DNA of 64,000 nt, taken from assembly GCF_000223985.1 (NCBI RefSeq), contig NZ_AFWV01000011.1, forward strand, positions 62,001 through 126,000. Reading direction: 5' to 3'. Source of the stretch: Thiocapsa marina 5811 (GTDB lineage: Bacteria; Pseudomonadota; Gammaproteobacteria; Chromatiales; Chromatiaceae). Below the pieces are notes generated by a model, which ran no database searches, had not been told where the DNA came from, and saw only the letters and a program-made list of their open reading frames with translations. The stretch's first letter is position 1. Each line of letters begins with the position of its first letter. A program made the position numbers and the translations under genes. Shown here one piece after another: positions 8,842 to 17,572 of this stretch.

Positions 8842-11800
8842 CTACCCCAAACGGTGGACCCAGACCCGCTCTTCGCCGGGATCGAGCTTCCTGGCCTGCG
8901 CGATGTCGCGGCCGTGGTGCGAAAAAAGGATCACCTGCGTCTTGGCGGAGAGGTCTGCTAGGGTCGCAAGGGTGGCGAGCGCGCGCTCGTCGTCGAATTG
9001 AATGAGGATATCGTCGACGACGAACGGCATCGGCTCGGCGGCTTGGAGATACTGCTCCAGGTTGGCGAGGCGCAGCGCCAGATAGAGCTGATCGCGGGTG
9101 CCCGTGCTCATCGCCTCCACGCGCAGTCGCTCCCCGCTGTTGCGCAGACCGACCAGGACGGGCTGGTCGGCTTCGTCGAAATCGGTCTCGACCGCGCTGA
9201 AGGCGCCGCAGGTCAGGCGCGCGAAATAGCGGCTGGTCCACCCGAGGATCGGGTCGCTGTTTTGGCGTCGGAAGCGTTCGATCTCGTCGCGCAGAATGCG
9301 CGCCGCGAGCTTGAGGCGGACATACTGCTCGGCATGGGTGCGGATGCCGGCGAGGAGCTGCTGGGATTCCTCGGCGAGCGCGGCGGCGGTACCCGCCCCG
9401 CCCATCGCCTTGAGTGCACGATCGGCATCGGCCTTCTCTTCGATCAGCACTCGGTGCGCGGGACGCAGCTCCTGCTCGAGGCGCGCGTCGATCTCCGCCA
9501 GCCGCATGACGACCCGATCCTGATCGACCGCAAACGCCTCGTGAGCGAGCGCCTCGATCCCGAGACCGTCACCGGCCCGCATGAGTGCGCGCTCGACATC
9601 CGCAAGCTCGGCGGCCAGTCGTCGTCGATCGCGAACGCGCTCCTCGATCAGCGGCAACTGCTCCGGCGCTTCGCAGGCGGCCTGGCGACACAGCTCGGCG
9701 AGGACGCGATCGGCTGCCGCGATTGCCGTCTCCGACTCGCGAATGTCCTCCTCGGCGCGCTCCTCCTGAGTCCGCAGCTCTTCGAGTCGCGTTTTGAGCG
9801 CCCGTTGCTCGCCGAGCCGCGCGTACAACGTCAAGATCGCCTCCTCCACCGGACGTCCAAGCAGATCCACCGCGAGCCGACCGAGACAGTCCTGGGTCTG
9901 CGCGAAGAAGGCCGCGGCATCCCGATCGATGCCGGCGATGCGCGTTCTCAAGAGCGTCGCGGCCTCGATCTTCGCCACCGCATCCGCGATCGCCTGAAGA
10001 TCGTCCGAGACCTCGCCGGGACCGGCATCCGGCGCGAGTCCGAGCTCGGACATGAGCGCCGTCCAGTCCGCCTGCCATGCGGCATGCGCCGTCTCGGCGT
10101 CCGACAGCTCGCGGCTCAGAAGTCGAGTACGCCCCTGCAGCTCCGCGACCTCGTGCTCCAGCGCAAGGCGCACGCGCGCGCCCTCCTCCGCGGCACGCCG
10201 TCGCGCCTCCGCCAACCCGATGAGCCCGCCAAGCTCGGGCACGGCGAGTGCCGGGGATCCAGGGTCGAGGGTCGTGTCAAGGGCGCCGAGAGCGCTCAGG
10301 AGCGCCGCGCGGTGCGATGCCCGCAACGCCTCGCGGGTCTCGATGCGTTCGCGCACCTCGTCGGCCTGGCGGATCCGCTCGCGAAGCCGCGTGGCGCGCG
10401 CAAGCCACGGCAGCATCTCGGACGGCGGCAGCGGTGTCAGGCCGCAGGGCGACCAGAGCCCATGCCATGCCTCCTCGAAACGGGTGACAGACACGGTCAG
10501 ATCGGCCAGTGCGCGCTCGGTCTCGTCACGCTCATGCTGCGCGACCTCCAGTCGTGCGCGGGTCGTCGCGCGCTCATGAACACGCCCGGCCTCGCGACGC
10601 AACCGATCGGCGACCTCGTCGGCCCCGTTCAACGCGCCCTCGAAGGCATCCGCAAGGGGAGCATCGGTGTCGTACAGCCGCGCCTCGGCGCCGACATCCT
10701 CGCCGCCGAGCCATGCCCGTTTCACGAGCGACCAGCCTCGATCGCGATGCGCGCGGGACTGCGTCAGATCCGCCTCGGACGGCACCGAGCCGCTCAGCTC
10801 CAGCACACGCAGCGCCTCCTCGCATCGCAGACACTCGGTCAGCGTATCCGAACGCTTCGATTCCAAGGCCTGTCGTTGCTCGTTCAGCGCGCGGGTGTCC
10901 TCCGCGAAGCGTCGCAGACTCTCCTCGTCCGGCAGCGGTGCAGCAAGCAGATCGGCCAACCCGCCCGACCACAGACCAAGTGCGGACAGTCCCTGCTCGC
11001 ACGCCTTGTGTTGCGCCGCCAGCGCCAGACGCTCCTCGATCAGCGTCTGATCCAGGTCTCCCGCGCGTCGCGCCGCATCGAGCGCGGTCTGCAGATCGGT
11101 CGAATAAACCTCTCCGGGCAACTCGGCCAGCGCCCCGGTGCGCAGCCCGAGGCGCTCTTGCGTCTCGGCGAGATCGGCGCGTGTCTTGGCGAGCGCGTCG
11201 ATCACGGCGGCCTTGCGGGCTCCGAGATCGGTCGCACGGCGTCTGCGCGCAAGCAGCGGCGTCAGTCGGGGCGGATCGGCAGACGCCGGATCGCGCGCAA
11301 GGTCCGGCCGCACCTGCTGCAACAGCGCGCTCGCCTCGGACTCTCGGCGCGCCAGCTCGGCGAGCAGCTCGGTGCGATCCTGCGCGGCCTTGCGATGGCT
11401 GCCGAAGCGCTCGCGCAGGTCGTCGATCGTCTCGGACTCCCGGAGCAGGTCCTCCGACACGGCATTGATCAGCTCGCGAACGAGCACGCGCAACCCGTCG
11501 AGCCGGCGTTGTGCATTGGCCCTGGCCTCGTCGGCACGGGCCTGTTTCGCGACCGCCTCCTCGCGGCGCGGCGCGAAATCCTCGGCAAGCACGGGCACGG
11601 GTCCGATCCCCTCCAACTGCTCCTGCAGCCGGGCCATGCGCACCAGATCCGGGAGGGTGCGCCGAATGCGTTCGAGCCGGCTGCGCTCGAGCGTCATCTG
11701 TGCGATCTCCGCGTCCATCGCCGCCAGCTCGCGAATCGCCCGATCAAGCGACGCCTTGGCCTGCTCCCACTCGCGCACCGAAAGGCTCGCCTCGCGCACA

Positions 11801-12384
11801 CGGCGCTCGGTCTCGCCGAGCTCGCCGATCAGGACGTTGATCCGCGGCTTGGACGCGCGCGGCAGAAAGAGTCCGTTGGCCTCTTGATCGAGTCGATCCA
11901 GCACCCGGCGAACCGCGGTGGCGCCGAGCGCGGCCCCGAACAGCGCCTCGGCCTCCCTGCCCCGCTCTTCGAGCAAGGTCTGACCGCCGCCGACCAGGCT
12001 CTCGTAATCGATCCCGAAGAGACGCTCGAACAGGCCGTCGTCGACATCGCCCAGGAAGGGCGAGAGCGCATCCTCGCCGATCGCCTTTCCGTCCGGATCG
12101 AGCAGGGTGCTTTTGCGGCCCTTGCGTCGGAGGAATGCAAGCTCCTCGCCGTTGCGGTTGCGCAGACGCCCGCCGAGACGCAGCTCCTGCTTGCCGTGTC
12201 GGAAGTCATCGCGGGTGCGCTCCTGGATCCCGAAGAGCAAGCCGCGCAGGGCCCGCAGGGCCGAGCTTTTTCCGGCCTCGTTGGGACCGAAGACCAGGTG
12301 CAAGCCCTCGCGGCCGCCGCTCAGATCGAGGCGATGGTCCGTGAAGGGGCCGAATGCGCGAAGGTCCAGCTCGAGGATCTTCAT
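8842..12384 (-). CDS. YhaN-type SMC-like AAA ATPase
   Basis: A 1180-residue SbcC/Rad50-like ATPase. N-terminal head: MKILELDLRAFGPFTDHR with Walker A GPNEAGKSS near residue 35. A long Arg/Glu/Ala-rich coiled coil follows. The C-terminal head has signature MSTGTRDQLYLALRLA, Walker B PFVVDDILIQFDDE and the VILFSHH switch region. The pattern fits YhaN proteins, which pair with a YhaO/Mre11-type nuclease. A CLRC motif lies near residues 518-521; YhaN proteins are not known to me to have a Rad50 zinc hook, so this may be chance. The start overlaps the stop of the nuclease gene by 4 bp (ATGA), so the two are co-translated. Likely role: DNA end processing. Confidence 0.9.
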   Translation of the reverse strand: MKILELDLRAFGPFTDHRLDLSGGREGLHLVFGPNEAGKSSALRALRGLLFGIQERTRDDFRHGKQELRLGGRLRNRNGEELAFLRRKGRKSTLLDPDGKAIGEDALSPFLGDVDDGLFERLFGIDYESLVGGGQTLLEERGREAEALFGAALGATAVRRVLDRLDQEANGLFLPRASKPRINVLIGELGETERRVREASLSVREWEQAKASLDRAIRELAAMDAEIAQMTLERSRLERIRRTLPDLVRMARLQEQLEGIGPVPVLAEDFAPRREEAVAKQARADEARANAQRRLDGLRVLVRELINAVSEDLLRESETIDDLRERFGSHRKAAQDRTELLAELARRESEASALLQQVRPDLARDPASADPPRLTPLLARRRRATDLGARKAAVIDALAKTRADLAETQERLGLRTGALAELPGEVYSTDLQTALDAARRAGDLDQTLIEERLALAAQHKACEQGLSALGLWSGGLADLLAAPLPDEESLRRFAEDTRALNEQRQALESKRSDTLTECLRCEEALRVLELSGSVPSEADLTQSRAHRDRGWSLVKRAWLGGEDVGAEARLYDTDAPLADAFEGALNGADEVADRLRREAGRVHERATTRARLEVAQHERDETERALADLTVSVTRFEEAWHGLWSPCGLTPLPPSEMLPWLARATRLRERIRQADEVRERIETREALRASHRAALLSALGALDTTLDPGSPALAVPELGGLIGLAEARRRAAEEGARVRLALEHEVAELQGRTRLLSRELSDAETAHAAWQADWTALMSELGLAPDAGPGEVSDDLQAIADAVAKIEAATLLRTRIAGIDRDAAAFFAQTQDCLGRLAVDLLGRPVEEAILTLYARLGEQRALKTRLEELRTQEERAEEDIRESETAIAAADRVLAELCRQAACEAPEQLPLIEERVRDRRRLAAELADVERALMRAGDGLGIEALAHEAFAVDQDRVVMRLAEIDARLEQELRPAHRVLIEEKADADRALKAMGGAGTAAALAEESQQLLAGIRTHAEQYVRLKLAARILRDEIERFRRQNSDPILGWTSRYFARLTCGAFSAVETDFDEADQPVLVGLRNSGERLRVEAMSTGTRDQLYLALRLANLEQYLQAAEPMPFVVDDILIQFDDERALATLATLADLSAKTQVILFSHHGRDIAQARKLDPGEERVWVHRLG

Positions 12385-13658
12385 CCGGCCTTCTCCTGCG
12401 GATCGCCTTGACCGCGCAACCGCTCCGCCAGGAGCGACTTCACGTCCTCGAGACAGCCCGAAAGATACTCGGGTTCCGACGGATCGAACGGGTCATCGCC
12501 CCCGCGCAAGGCGGGCGGCAGCTTGAGTGCAAGCGCCTCGAGCTCCGCGCTCAACGCGGCGAGACGCTCGCCGTCGACCTCCAAGGCGTGGATGGAGCGC
12601 AGCAAGCCCCCGAAGGCATCCTCGCGCGGGGATTCCGAGAGCGGCGCCGACGGACGCGTCTCAAGGACCAGCTTCTCGATCCAAACATCCGTCAGGCCCG
12701 CGGAGAACGCCAGGGCACGGCACTCGTTGACTAGGCGCTCGTGCTCGGCATGGAGGCGCGAATGGATCGGACTGCGCCCGACGAGACGCAGACGCGCGGC
12801 GAGAAGACGGCCTTCGGCCGCATCCGAGGCGTCGGCAAGCGCCTGTTCGACCCGCGGGAAGATCTGATCCAGGTTGTGCGCATCGGTCACGTCCACCGGA
12901 CAGATCGCCCAACGCACGACGTCGAGCGACCGCGGCTCGATCTCGACGACCCCGCCCGCTTCCACCCGCACCAGGGTGCAGCCTTTCGGACCGGTCTCCC
13001 GGATATGACGGCCCTGGATGTTCCCGGGGAAGAGGATGTGTGGGTCCTGCGCGATCAGCTCGCGCTGGTGGACATGGCCGAGCGCCCAATACTGGTACCC
13101 TTTCGCTCTGAGTCCGTCCGCGGTACAGGGCGCGTAGGGCTCGTGGCCGGGTCGCCCGTCGAGCGAGGTGTGGAGCAACCCGATATTGAAGAGTGCACGA
13201 TCGCCTTGCGGATAGGCCCGGCTCAGGTCGTCCGTCACCGCGCGGCTCGGAAACCCTTGACCGTGGATGGCCACGCCGAGGTGCTCGAGGACCCACGTCT
13301 CGGGCGCGCGCGTGGCGAAGACCGAGAGATTGGGCGGCGCTCGCAACGCCTTGGTGATCTGGCTCGCGGCATCGTGGTTGCCGGCGATCAGGAAGACCGG
13401 GATGCCGTGATCGTTGAGACGACCCATCTGGCCCGAGAAGAACAGCCCGGTGTTGTAGTCCCGCCAGTCACCGTCGTAGACATCGCCGGCCAGCAGGACG
13501 AAGTCGACCGACTCCTCGATCGCGAGTGCGACCAGATTTTCGAAGGCTCGACGGGTTGCCCCGCGGATCTCCTCGACGGGTGCACCCTCGTAGCGCTCGA
13601 GTCCGCGCAGCGGGCTGTCGAGATGCACATCGGCGGCGTGCATGAACTTAAAGGCCAT
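12381..13658 (-). CDS. YhaO/SbcD/Mre11-type DNA repair exonuclease
   Basis: 425-residue metallophosphoesterase. Metal-binding motifs in order: AADVHLD (about 8-14), LAGDVYDGDW (about 57), AGNHDAA (about 94), LLHTSLDG and ALGHVHQRE (about 195), as in SbcD/Mre11. The C-terminal 200 residues are the capping and ATPase-docking region. The ATG has GGAG at 8-bp spacing. It is the first gene of a two-gene operon with the YhaN-type ATPase. Expected reaction: Mn-dependent nuclease acting on DNA ends with its partner. Confidence 0.92.
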   Translation of the reverse strand: MAFKFMHAADVHLDSPLRGLERYEGAPVEEIRGATRRAFENLVALAIEESVDFVLLAGDVYDGDWRDYNTGLFFSGQMGRLNDHGIPVFLIAGNHDAASQITKALRAPPNLSVFATRAPETWVLEHLGVAIHGQGFPSRAVTDDLSRAYPQGDRALFNIGLLHTSLDGRPGHEPYAPCTADGLRAKGYQYWALGHVHQRELIAQDPHILFPGNIQGRHIRETGPKGCTLVRVEAGGVVEIEPRSLDVVRWAICPVDVTDAHNLDQIFPRVEQALADASDAAEGRLLAARLRLVGRSPIHSRLHAEHERLVNECRALAFSAGLTDVWIEKLVLETRPSAPLSESPREDAFGGLLRSIHALEVDGERLAALSAELEALALKLPPALRGGDDPFDPSEPEYLSGCLEDVKSLLAERLRGQGDPQEKAG

Positions 13659-13819
13659 CTACTCGCTCCGTGTGTTTCGGTCCGTGACATCGATGGCGGA
13701 CTGTGGTGAAGAGACCGACTTGCTCGGCTCGATTTTCGAGGCCGCAGCGCCATATCCGCGTTGTGCATGTGCGGTTCGAATGCGTGCTCAGCGATCAACT
13801 CAAACACGAGAGGCCGCCG

Positions 13820-14890
13820 ATGACCCGATCCCGGATGACTCAGCTCGAGAGATCGGAAACGCCGTCGCACGAGCGAGGGATCGACGCCGCGCGCGCCTGG
13901 TCGTTGATTTTGAGTGCCGCGCGACTGGCGCGCAACGCCGCCTGGTCTCTCGATCACCCGCTTGCCCTGCGCATCGCGCCCGACGGACGCGTATCGCCCG
14001 TCGACCCGGCGCATCGCGCGCAAGCGGATCTGCTGTGGCTGCCGCATGCGGGTTGGCAACCTGTTGCGCACGCCGACGATCGGCATCGCGACGATCAAGC
14101 ACTCGCCCTCTTCGAGCTCTATCTGCCCTTGTGCCGCCCGCAACCGGGCCCGGCGAACGTCATCGCCCACCTCGGACAGAGCATCGACGGATTCATCGCC
14201 ACGGCCGACGGGGATGCCCGCTTCGTGACCGGGGAGGCCAATATTCGCCACCTGCACCGCATGCGCGCACTCAGCGATGCCGTGCTGGTCGGGGCCGAGA
14301 CCGTCGCCGCGGACGATCCGCGCCTGACCACGCGGCTGGTCCCCGGGCCGAATGCAGTCCGGGTGGTTTTGGATCCGCGACGACGCCTGTCCAGCGAGCG
14401 TCATCTGTTCAACGACGGCGAGGCCGAGACCCTGCTCTGTTGCGATCTTGCCCGCATCCGGCGCGGAGAGACACGCCACGGCCAGGCCGAGCTGATCGGG
14501 GCGCCGGTCGCGTCCGACCGGCTCGATCTGGGCGCGCTCCTGAGCGCACTCGCCGCGCGGGGTCTGCGCAGGGTCTTCATCGAGGGCGGCGGGGCCACGG
14601 TCTCGCGGTTCCTCCAGGTCGGATTGCTGTCGCGCCTGCAGATCGCGGTCGCCCCGCTCGTGATCGGCAGCGGTCGGCCGGGGGTGCGATTGCCGCCGAC
14701 CGAACGCTTGGCGGATGCCTTGCGCCCGGCCACACGCATCTTCCGTATGGGCGAGGATGTGCTCTATGACTTCGATCTGAGCGCGGGAGCGCCTGAGCCT
14801 TCCGCCGATGCGATCCCCCAAAATACGATCAACGAAGACACGGTCACCCACGATGTGCTCAGCCGAGCGGAGCTCTCCCGCATCCGCTAA
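13820..14890 (+). CDS. RibD C-terminal-type (DHFR-like) reductase with N-terminal extension
   Basis: 356 residues. The C-terminal 220 or so residues match the pyrimidine reductase domain of RibD: VIAHLGQSIDGFIAT, HLHRMRALSDAVLVGAET, VAADDPRLTTR, VRVVLDP and VFIEGGGATVSRFL. No deaminase domain is present. The roughly 130-residue N-terminus (tryptophan-rich, ending in LFELYLPLC) has no domain I can name, but I recall the same architecture in uncharacterised alphaproteobacterial clusters with a PTPS-like protein. Start chosen at MTRSRMTQ (13820) with GAGAGG at 6-bp spacing; 13703 is the longest alternative. The true RibD is at 37807, so this should act on another substrate. It converges on the PTPS/glycosyltransferase operon. 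The stop TAA belongs to the repeat. Confidence 0.85.
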   Translation: MTRSRMTQLERSETPSHERGIDAARAWSLILSAARLARNAAWSLDHPLALRIAPDGRVSPVDPAHRAQADLLWLPHAGWQPVAHADDRHRDDQALALFELYLPLCRPQPGPANVIAHLGQSIDGFIATADGDARFVTGEANIRHLHRMRALSDAVLVGAETVAADDPRLTTRLVPGPNAVRVVLDPRRRLSSERHLFNDGEAETLLCCDLARIRRGETRHGQAELIGAPVASDRLDLGALLSALAARGLRRVFIEGGGATVSRFLQVGLLSRLQIAVAPLVIGSGRPGVRLPPTERLADALRPATRIFRMGEDVLYDFDLSAGAPEPSADAIPQNTINEDTVTHDVLSRAELSRIR

Positions 14891-15079
14891 ACCCCGTCCA
14901 GAGCGACATACTCGTTTTCGAGTGAGCTCAACGTGTGGCGCATCCACGACACTTGACGGGTAAACGGTTTAAAATGATATATGTTTTAGAATCTTAAACC
15001 GCACCGGCTCCAGCGGTCATCAAGTCCGACGAGGCCGATCCCATCCAAAAGCATCGCATACCGTTCCGGGCGCGGTTTA
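14888..15079 (-). repeat. 192-bp composite repeat, copy 2 (reverse orientation)
   Basis: Element B (14888-14971) and element A (14995-15079) flank a 23-bp AT-rich spacer; total length 192 bp, mirror image of the copy at 8499. The left end (TAAACCCCGTCC) supplies the TAA stop of the reductase gene. The right end (GCGGTTTAA) supplies the TAA stop, on the other strand, of the methyltransferase gene. The whole convergent intergenic region is therefore repeat. Confidence 0.9.
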
Positions 15080-15952
15080 AGCCCGCGACGGAATGGCGAG
15101 AAGATCGCGATGACCGACGTTGATTCGAGAACAGCCCCGCTCGACGGCAGCGAGCCGAACCGCCTCCCAGTGCGCGATCGCCGCCTGATCCGAGGCGGCT
15201 GCCTCCTCGCAGGCCGCCCGGGACCAGCCACGGATCAGAGCCGACTGGAGCTCCCGCTCGGAACGTCGAATCCGCCAGTCGCTCGTTCGAACCTCGACCC
15301 AATATCCCTGCGCGGCCGCCAAGATCGCCAGCCGAGCGTTCGCGCCCGGTCCCAGCGCTGGGCCGAAGCCCTTGTCGCGTCTCTGGTGGCGATTCACGGC
15401 CTCGATGACCTCGCGATCGCCGCTCAAGGCGGGCTCGAAGGCGACACGCCCGTCGTAGGTCAAGGCCATCAGGATCGGCGCTCGGGCCTTCGCGCACTGC
15501 GAGACCAAGCGCGTGAGCCAGGTCTCCGACACCAGGTCGAGCAGCGCCGAGGCCGTGACCAAGCCAATCCCGTCGATCGGAAGCTCGGCCGAATCGGGCG
15601 CGAGGTCGAATCGCCGGGTCGTCAGCGTGCAGTCCAGACGAGGCTCCGCCCCGGTGACCCGCCGAGCGGTCGCGTCCCAAGCAAACCCCGATGCCTGCGC
15701 CCAGGCTTGGGTCTCGTCCGCCAATCGATCCAAGAGCTCGGCATCCACATCCAGACAGAGCCACGCCTGGGCACCGCCCAAGGCCGGCGCCAGGGCACGC
15801 AGGTTGGAGCCGGTGCCGCACCCCAGGTCGAGCACCTTCAACGGCGGTCCCTTCGCGAGATGCGCACGCAACAAGACCGGAAGATCCGCCGCGCGAGCAC
15901 GCTCATCCGCGGGTCCGCGCAGTCTCAACCAATCGACGTCGAAGTCACCCAT
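15077..15952 (-). CDS. Class I SAM-dependent methyltransferase of the PTPS cluster
   Basis: 291 residues. SAM-binding motif I VLDLGCGTGSNLRAL near residue 39, acidic motif II LDVDAE, and a post-core LTYDGRVAFEPAL segment. The first residues ([20 protein letters not shown]) and the C-terminal RGWSRAACEEA match an uncharacterised family. The ATG overlaps the stop of the glycosyltransferase gene by 8 bp, implying coupled translation. Likely methylates the cluster's small-molecule product, but the substrate is not known. The stop is provided by the adjacent repeat. Confidence 0.85.
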   Translation of the reverse strand: MGDFDVDWLRLRGPADERARAADLPVLLRAHLAKGPPLKVLDLGCGTGSNLRALAPALGGAQAWLCLDVDAELLDRLADETQAWAQASGFAWDATARRVTGAEPRLDCTLTTRRFDLAPDSAELPIDGIGLVTASALLDLVSETWLTRLVSQCAKARAPILMALTYDGRVAFEPALSGDREVIEAVNRHQRRDKGFGPALGPGANARLAILAAAQGYWVEVRTSDWRIRRSERELQSALIRGWSRAACEEAAASDQAAIAHWEAVRLAAVERGCSRINVGHRDLLAIPSRA

Positions 15953-17009
15953 CGCACACCTCGTCGAGAACATCCATGAAATCGGCGCTCGCAGCCTCCC
16001 ATGAGCGGAGCTCGGCGCGCGCCGAGCGTGCGCCCGAGGCAAGCCCGGCGCGCCGCCTCGGGTCGTCGAGGACCTGCGCCAAGGCGGCGCGCAGGGCAGC
16101 AGGATCGTTCGGCTCCACCAAGAGCCCCGCATCCCGGGGCATCAGATTCGGGATCGGTCCGACCCGGGTACTGACGATCGGTAGACCGCGCGCCAGTGCC
16201 TCCGTCAAAACCATCCCATAACCCTCGAAGCGTGTCGGCAGGACGAAGAGATCGGCCCGATGATAGAGCGCCGCGAGGCGAGACTCGTCGACCTCGCCCG
16301 TGAATCGAACGCGCCCGCTCAGGCCCAAGTGCTCGGACAAACGCTGCATGGCCGCGCTCGTCGCGGGGCAGCGGCTCAGGCTCCCGACGCAGTCGAGCCG
16401 CCAGGCTCGGTCCGTCAGAGCGGCGAGCGCATGCAGGAGGATGTCGTGACCCTTGCGCGGTGTCACGGCGGCGACGCACAACAGGTTCGGCACGGACGCC
16501 CCGGATCCGACTGCAAGAGGCGCGGCATCCGTACCGGGCGCCACCACACGGATCCGGGCCCGCGAGACCCCGTACTCGCCGACGAGTCGATCCGCGGTGG
16601 CGCCGCTGGTCGCCACGACCATGCGCGCTGTGGCCAAGGCAGCGCTCTCGCCGCGGCGCAACGCCTCGACGCGCGCCGGGGAGAGGCCCGTTTCCAAGGC
16701 GAGAGGGTGATGGACCAGGGCGATCAGGCGTAAGCGGCCTTGATGGCGTGCTGCACTCTCGCTCAGCAACCCGAAGGCCAATCCATCGACGACAACCCCG
16801 GTGCCGTCCGGGATCCCGGAGAGACAACGTTCCGCATCCACCAATGCCGCGCCTGTCGGGCGTGGAAAGCTCTCGTCGAGGCGCTCGGTCTTCACCGACC
16901 GACCCGCACCGATCAGTCCGTGAATGATCCGTCGATCATAGCGATAACCGCCGGTCGGTGTGCTCGGATCGCCCGGTATCAGGAACGCAAGCGTACCCGC
17001 AGCGCTCAC
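15945..17009 (-). CDS. Glycosyltransferase family 4-type protein
   Basis: 354 residues, GT-B fold. N-terminal domain begins [21 protein letters not shown], a sugar-acceptor region typical of GT4 proteins. The C-terminal nucleotide-sugar domain has [17 protein letters not shown] and the E-x7-E motif in [19 protein letters not shown]. The start is a GTG (17007-17009) inside a GTGA overlap with the stop of the PTPS-like gene, so translation is coupled; ATG alternatives would lie inside the upstream gene. Encoded between PTPS-like and methyltransferase genes, it probably glycosylates a pterin or related heterocycle rather than a cell-wall polymer (inference). Confidence 0.87.
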   Translation of the reverse strand: MSAAGTLAFLIPGDPSTPTGGYRYDRRIIHGLIGAGRSVKTERLDESFPRPTGAALVDAERCLSGIPDGTGVVVDGLAFGLLSESAARHQGRLRLIALVHHPLALETGLSPARVEALRRGESAALATARMVVATSGATADRLVGEYGVSRARIRVVAPGTDAAPLAVGSGASVPNLLCVAAVTPRKGHDILLHALAALTDRAWRLDCVGSLSRCPATSAAMQRLSEHLGLSGRVRFTGEVDESRLAALYHRADLFVLPTRFEGYGMVLTEALARGLPIVSTRVGPIPNLMPRDAGLLVEPNDPAALRAALAQVLDDPRRRAGLASGARSARAELRSWEAASADFMDVLDEVCDG

Positions 17010-17422
17010 GGGCGCGCCGCAGGCGGCAGCTCCGAGGCATAGGCCGCCCAAGCGACGTGCGACTCGCTCAACTGCACGCGCAGGGCCGTGATCGCCCCGG
17101 CGCCCTCGCCGAGCGCGCCGGCGCTCAACTGCGCGGCCATGCGATCGAAGATGACGCGCGCGAGGAACTCGGTCGAGGTGTTGCGGCCCTGAAAGGCCGG
17201 CTCCTCGTCCAGATTCCGATAATCGAGATCGGCCAAAATCGCTCGCAGCGTCTGACTGGCGAGACCGATGTCGACCACCAGGCCGTCCGCGTCCAGCTCG
17301 GGGCGACGGAACTCGACATCCACCACATAGGTGGCCCCGTGCAGTCGCTGTGCCGGTCCGAAGACCTCCCCTCGGAAACTGTGCGCGATCATGATGTGGT
17401 CGCGAACGCAAACGCTGTACAT
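17006..17422 (-). CDS. PTPS/QueD-fold protein with an altered active site
   Basis: 138 residues of the 6-pyruvoyl-tetrahydropterin synthase/6-carboxytetrahydropterin synthase fold. Family landmarks are recognisable: AHSF (H14), LHGATY (H28), LDYRNLDE (D67) and the substrate-anchoring glutamate near E120 (LSESHVAW). Compared with QueD, the catalytic Cys position is A24, the triad His is Y68, and the third zinc His (HGH) is A30. It therefore probably does not do the QueD or PTPS reaction as known. Start at MYSVCVRDH with GGAGA before the ATG. It is followed by the glycosyltransferase with a 4-bp overlap. Confidence 0.85.
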   Translation of the reverse strand: MYSVCVRDHIMIAHSFRGEVFGPAQRLHGATYVVDVEFRRPELDADGLVVDIGLASQTLRAILADLDYRNLDEEPAFQGRNTSTEFLARVIFDRMAAQLSAGALGEGAGAITALRVQLSESHVAWAAYASELPPAARP

Positions 17423-17572
17423 GGTGTCTCCTGTCCCGAACGTTGTAGATCCAGAAAAAACGACCGAAACGCATACCCTACCTCGGGCCAGCCGCTCCAT
17501 CGCGTGGTTGTCGCGCCCGGCCGCGAGAAACGCGCGGTGCTCGGATGCGAGGTCGAGGCCCCGAGCGCCCGA

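Noticed and set aside
8998-12411. 1137-codon plus-strand frame opposite the YhaN-type ATPase
   Set aside because: The minus-strand frame has intact Walker A, signature and Walker B motifs; the plus frame has none and is a shadow.
13703-13820. Longer N-terminus for the RibD-C-type reductase from 13703
   Set aside because: The first 39 residues look non-coding and ATG 13820 has a good ribosome binding site.
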